This document shows positions 22,126-23,054 of a stretch of DNA of 23,054 nt, piece after piece. The notes below the pieces were generated by a model. That model ran no database searches and was not told the origin of the DNA. It worked only from the letters and a program-made list of their open reading frames with translations. Numbering within the stretch: the stretch's first letter is position 1; the number at the start of each line of letters is the position of its first letter. The translations under genes and the position numbers were made by a program. The stretch is from positions 1 through 23,054 of IMG/VR virus record IMGVR_UViG_3300042465_004510, one strand, 5' to 3'. The stretch is from a virus.

Positions 22126-22971
22126 ATGTTGATCGAACACAAACCATTACAAGATAAGGCAATAGTTGATGAGCTGTTTGCAACAGTTACACATCTGTGT
22201 GCCAACGATGTTGATATTGGGTTGTGGGATACCAAACAGCATATTGAAATTTTTAAACAATGGCTGAACACCGGAACAGCAACTACGCTGACAGGACTTG
22301 ATGATTTTAAGTTTTCGGCATTGTGTGTTGGTACATCAGATGCAATCAACAATTTCATACATCGTAACACTGCCAGGCGCCTACGTTTTAGCTGTGCAGA
22401 ATTTGTTTTGAGTAAAATAACTTGCAACAACATCAACGCCAGATGGAAATTTATTGAAGATGGCAAATTAGAACCCGGCGACGCAGTGGTGTTAAGTTTG
22501 CCGTTTTCCGGCAATGGTAGTAAGCACCCGGATCATGACATGATTCTAGACATTTGCACTAAATTGGGTATACCAGTGTGCCTGGATGTTGCTTATGTAG
22601 GCATTGCTCATAATCTGCACATAGACTTGACAGCACCTTGCATCACTGATGTCACTGCCAGCTTGAGTAAATCATTCTCAGTGATGTTGAGGCATGGTAT
22701 AAGGTTTACTAGAGAATACATTGATGACAGTGTGCAGTATGCCAGTGATCGGGGGATGTTGCCTAGACTCAACATTGTACTTGCAAGCAAACTGATGCAA
22801 AAGTTCCACAAAGACTACATTGTCAATAAGTATCTTTCCAAATATCGTACAGAGTGTGAAAAGTTGGGTCTTGACACAACAAACACAATAACGTTGGCAT
22901 TAGGCAACGATCAAGCATTTTCAAGGGGTGGATACAATCGTGTATGCATCACAGATGAAATTTTAACATAA
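22126..22971 (+). CDS. PLP-dependent aminotransferase-like protein
   Basis: 281 residues with the key steps of a fold-type I PLP enzyme. VGTSDAI at about 68-74 is the phosphate-binding turn. SLPFSGNGS near 125-133 stands where NPTG-type loops occur. Asp154-x2-Tyr157 (LDVAYVG) is the pair that holds the pyridine nitrogen and ring hydroxyl. Lys182 in SLSKSF is the Schiff-base lysine, with Arg189-His-Gly as the phosphate-contact arginine. It is much shorter than the usual 380-420 residues; the small domain at both ends looks reduced. The reaction and substrate are unknown. With the radical SAM gene it could form a two-enzyme biosynthetic pair inserted between gp32 and the next replication gene. 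Confidence 0.65.
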   Translation: MLIEHKPLQDKAIVDELFATVTHLCANDVDIGLWDTKQHIEIFKQWLNTGTATTLTGLDDFKFSALCVGTSDAINNFIHRNTARRLRFSCAEFVLSKITCNNINARWKFIEDGKLEPGDAVVLSLPFSGNGSKHPDHDMILDICTKLGIPVCLDVAYVGIAHNLHIDLTAPCITDVTASLSKSFSVMLRHGIRFTREYIDDSVQYASDRGMLPRLNIVLASKLMQKFHKDYIVNKYLSKYRTECEKLGLDTTNTITLALGNDQAFSRGGYNRVCITDEILT

Positions 22972-22992
22972 TTTTTTAAAGCGAGAAAGACC

Positions 22993-23054
22993 ATGGGAAA
23001 ACCATTTGACGTTTCAAAGTTCCGTAAGGAAATTACAAAAAGTATTGATGGCCT
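22993..23054 (+). CDS. uvsX: start of a probable UvsX-like recombinase (partial)
   Basis: Only the first 20 residues are inside the window: MGKPFDVSKFRKEITKSIDG, cut at the right edge. The wording FDVSKFRK-ITKSI resembles the opening of RecA-type UvsX proteins of aquatic T4-like phages as I recall them, and the position after gp32 supports a recombination gene. The Walker region is not visible, so this is a tentative name. A weak purine-rich ribosome site (GCGAGAAAGA) precedes the ATG. Confidence 0.45.
   Translation, partial: MGKPFDVSKFRKEITKSIDG

Noticed and set aside
1-23054. tRNA genes, CRISPR arrays, integrase or insertion sequences
   Set aside because: No cloverleaf-like intergenic segment, no regular direct repeats with spacers and no recombinase or transposase motif was seen; intergenic gaps are all short.

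Overview
This window is a segment of a T4-like myovirus genome, most likely from an aquatic environment. Packaging and tail genes of the T4 type (neck gp13-like, sheath gp18, tube gp19, head-completion gp4, small and large terminase gp16/gp17, ssDNA-binding gp32 and the start of a probable uvsX) sit among small internal-protein genes of a style I associate with marine and freshwater relatives of T4. The host cannot be read directly. A secreted nuclease with a Sec signal peptide and strong sigma70-like promoters suggest a Gram-negative bacterium. I found no tRNA, CRISPR array, integrase or insertion sequence. Almost everything is on the plus strand and tightly packed; one HNH-type gene is on the minus strand.

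Layout. 1-3115: tail end of an upstream gene, a small unknown gene, a 379-residue unknown, the neck protein and an SGNH-hydrolase-like gene. 3146-4176: two nucleotide-metabolism genes (DexA-like 3'-5' exonuclease and a P-loop dNMP-kinase-like enzyme). 4159-4503: the minus-strand HNH gene. 4600-10200: tail module, with a greatly enlarged sheath, tube, a tube-like paralogue and a small structural protein. 10197-11142: head-completion nuclease and small terminase. 11161-15667: probable internal or prohead-core proteins, several starting with a short peptide that resembles the T4 capsid-targeting sequence. 15674-17695: secreted SNase and large terminase. 17708-19792: a large conserved unknown protein, ended by a clear terminator. 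19942-20922: gp32 with its own sigma70 promoter. 20982-22971: a radical SAM enzyme and a PLP-enzyme-like protein, an accessory pair. 22993 to the end: start of a probable uvsX.

Regulation can be read in unusual detail. Sigma70-like promoters (TTGAC-type -35, 17-bp spacer, extended -10) precede the first two genes, the exonuclease and gp32; a weaker one precedes the PLP gene. Nine TAAATA boxes, matching the core of the T4 late promoter, stand before genes, mostly late or structural ones. In several cases the box is so close to the start codon that the mRNA would have almost no leader. Inverted repeats cover the start codons of the neck and large terminase genes and abut that of the small terminase gene.

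The most promising material for follow-up is the leaderless/late-promoter architecture with start-codon hairpins, the sheath carrying several inserted domains, the family of capsid-targeted internal proteins with tandem paralogues, and the radical SAM plus PLP pair inserted between gp32 and uvsX.
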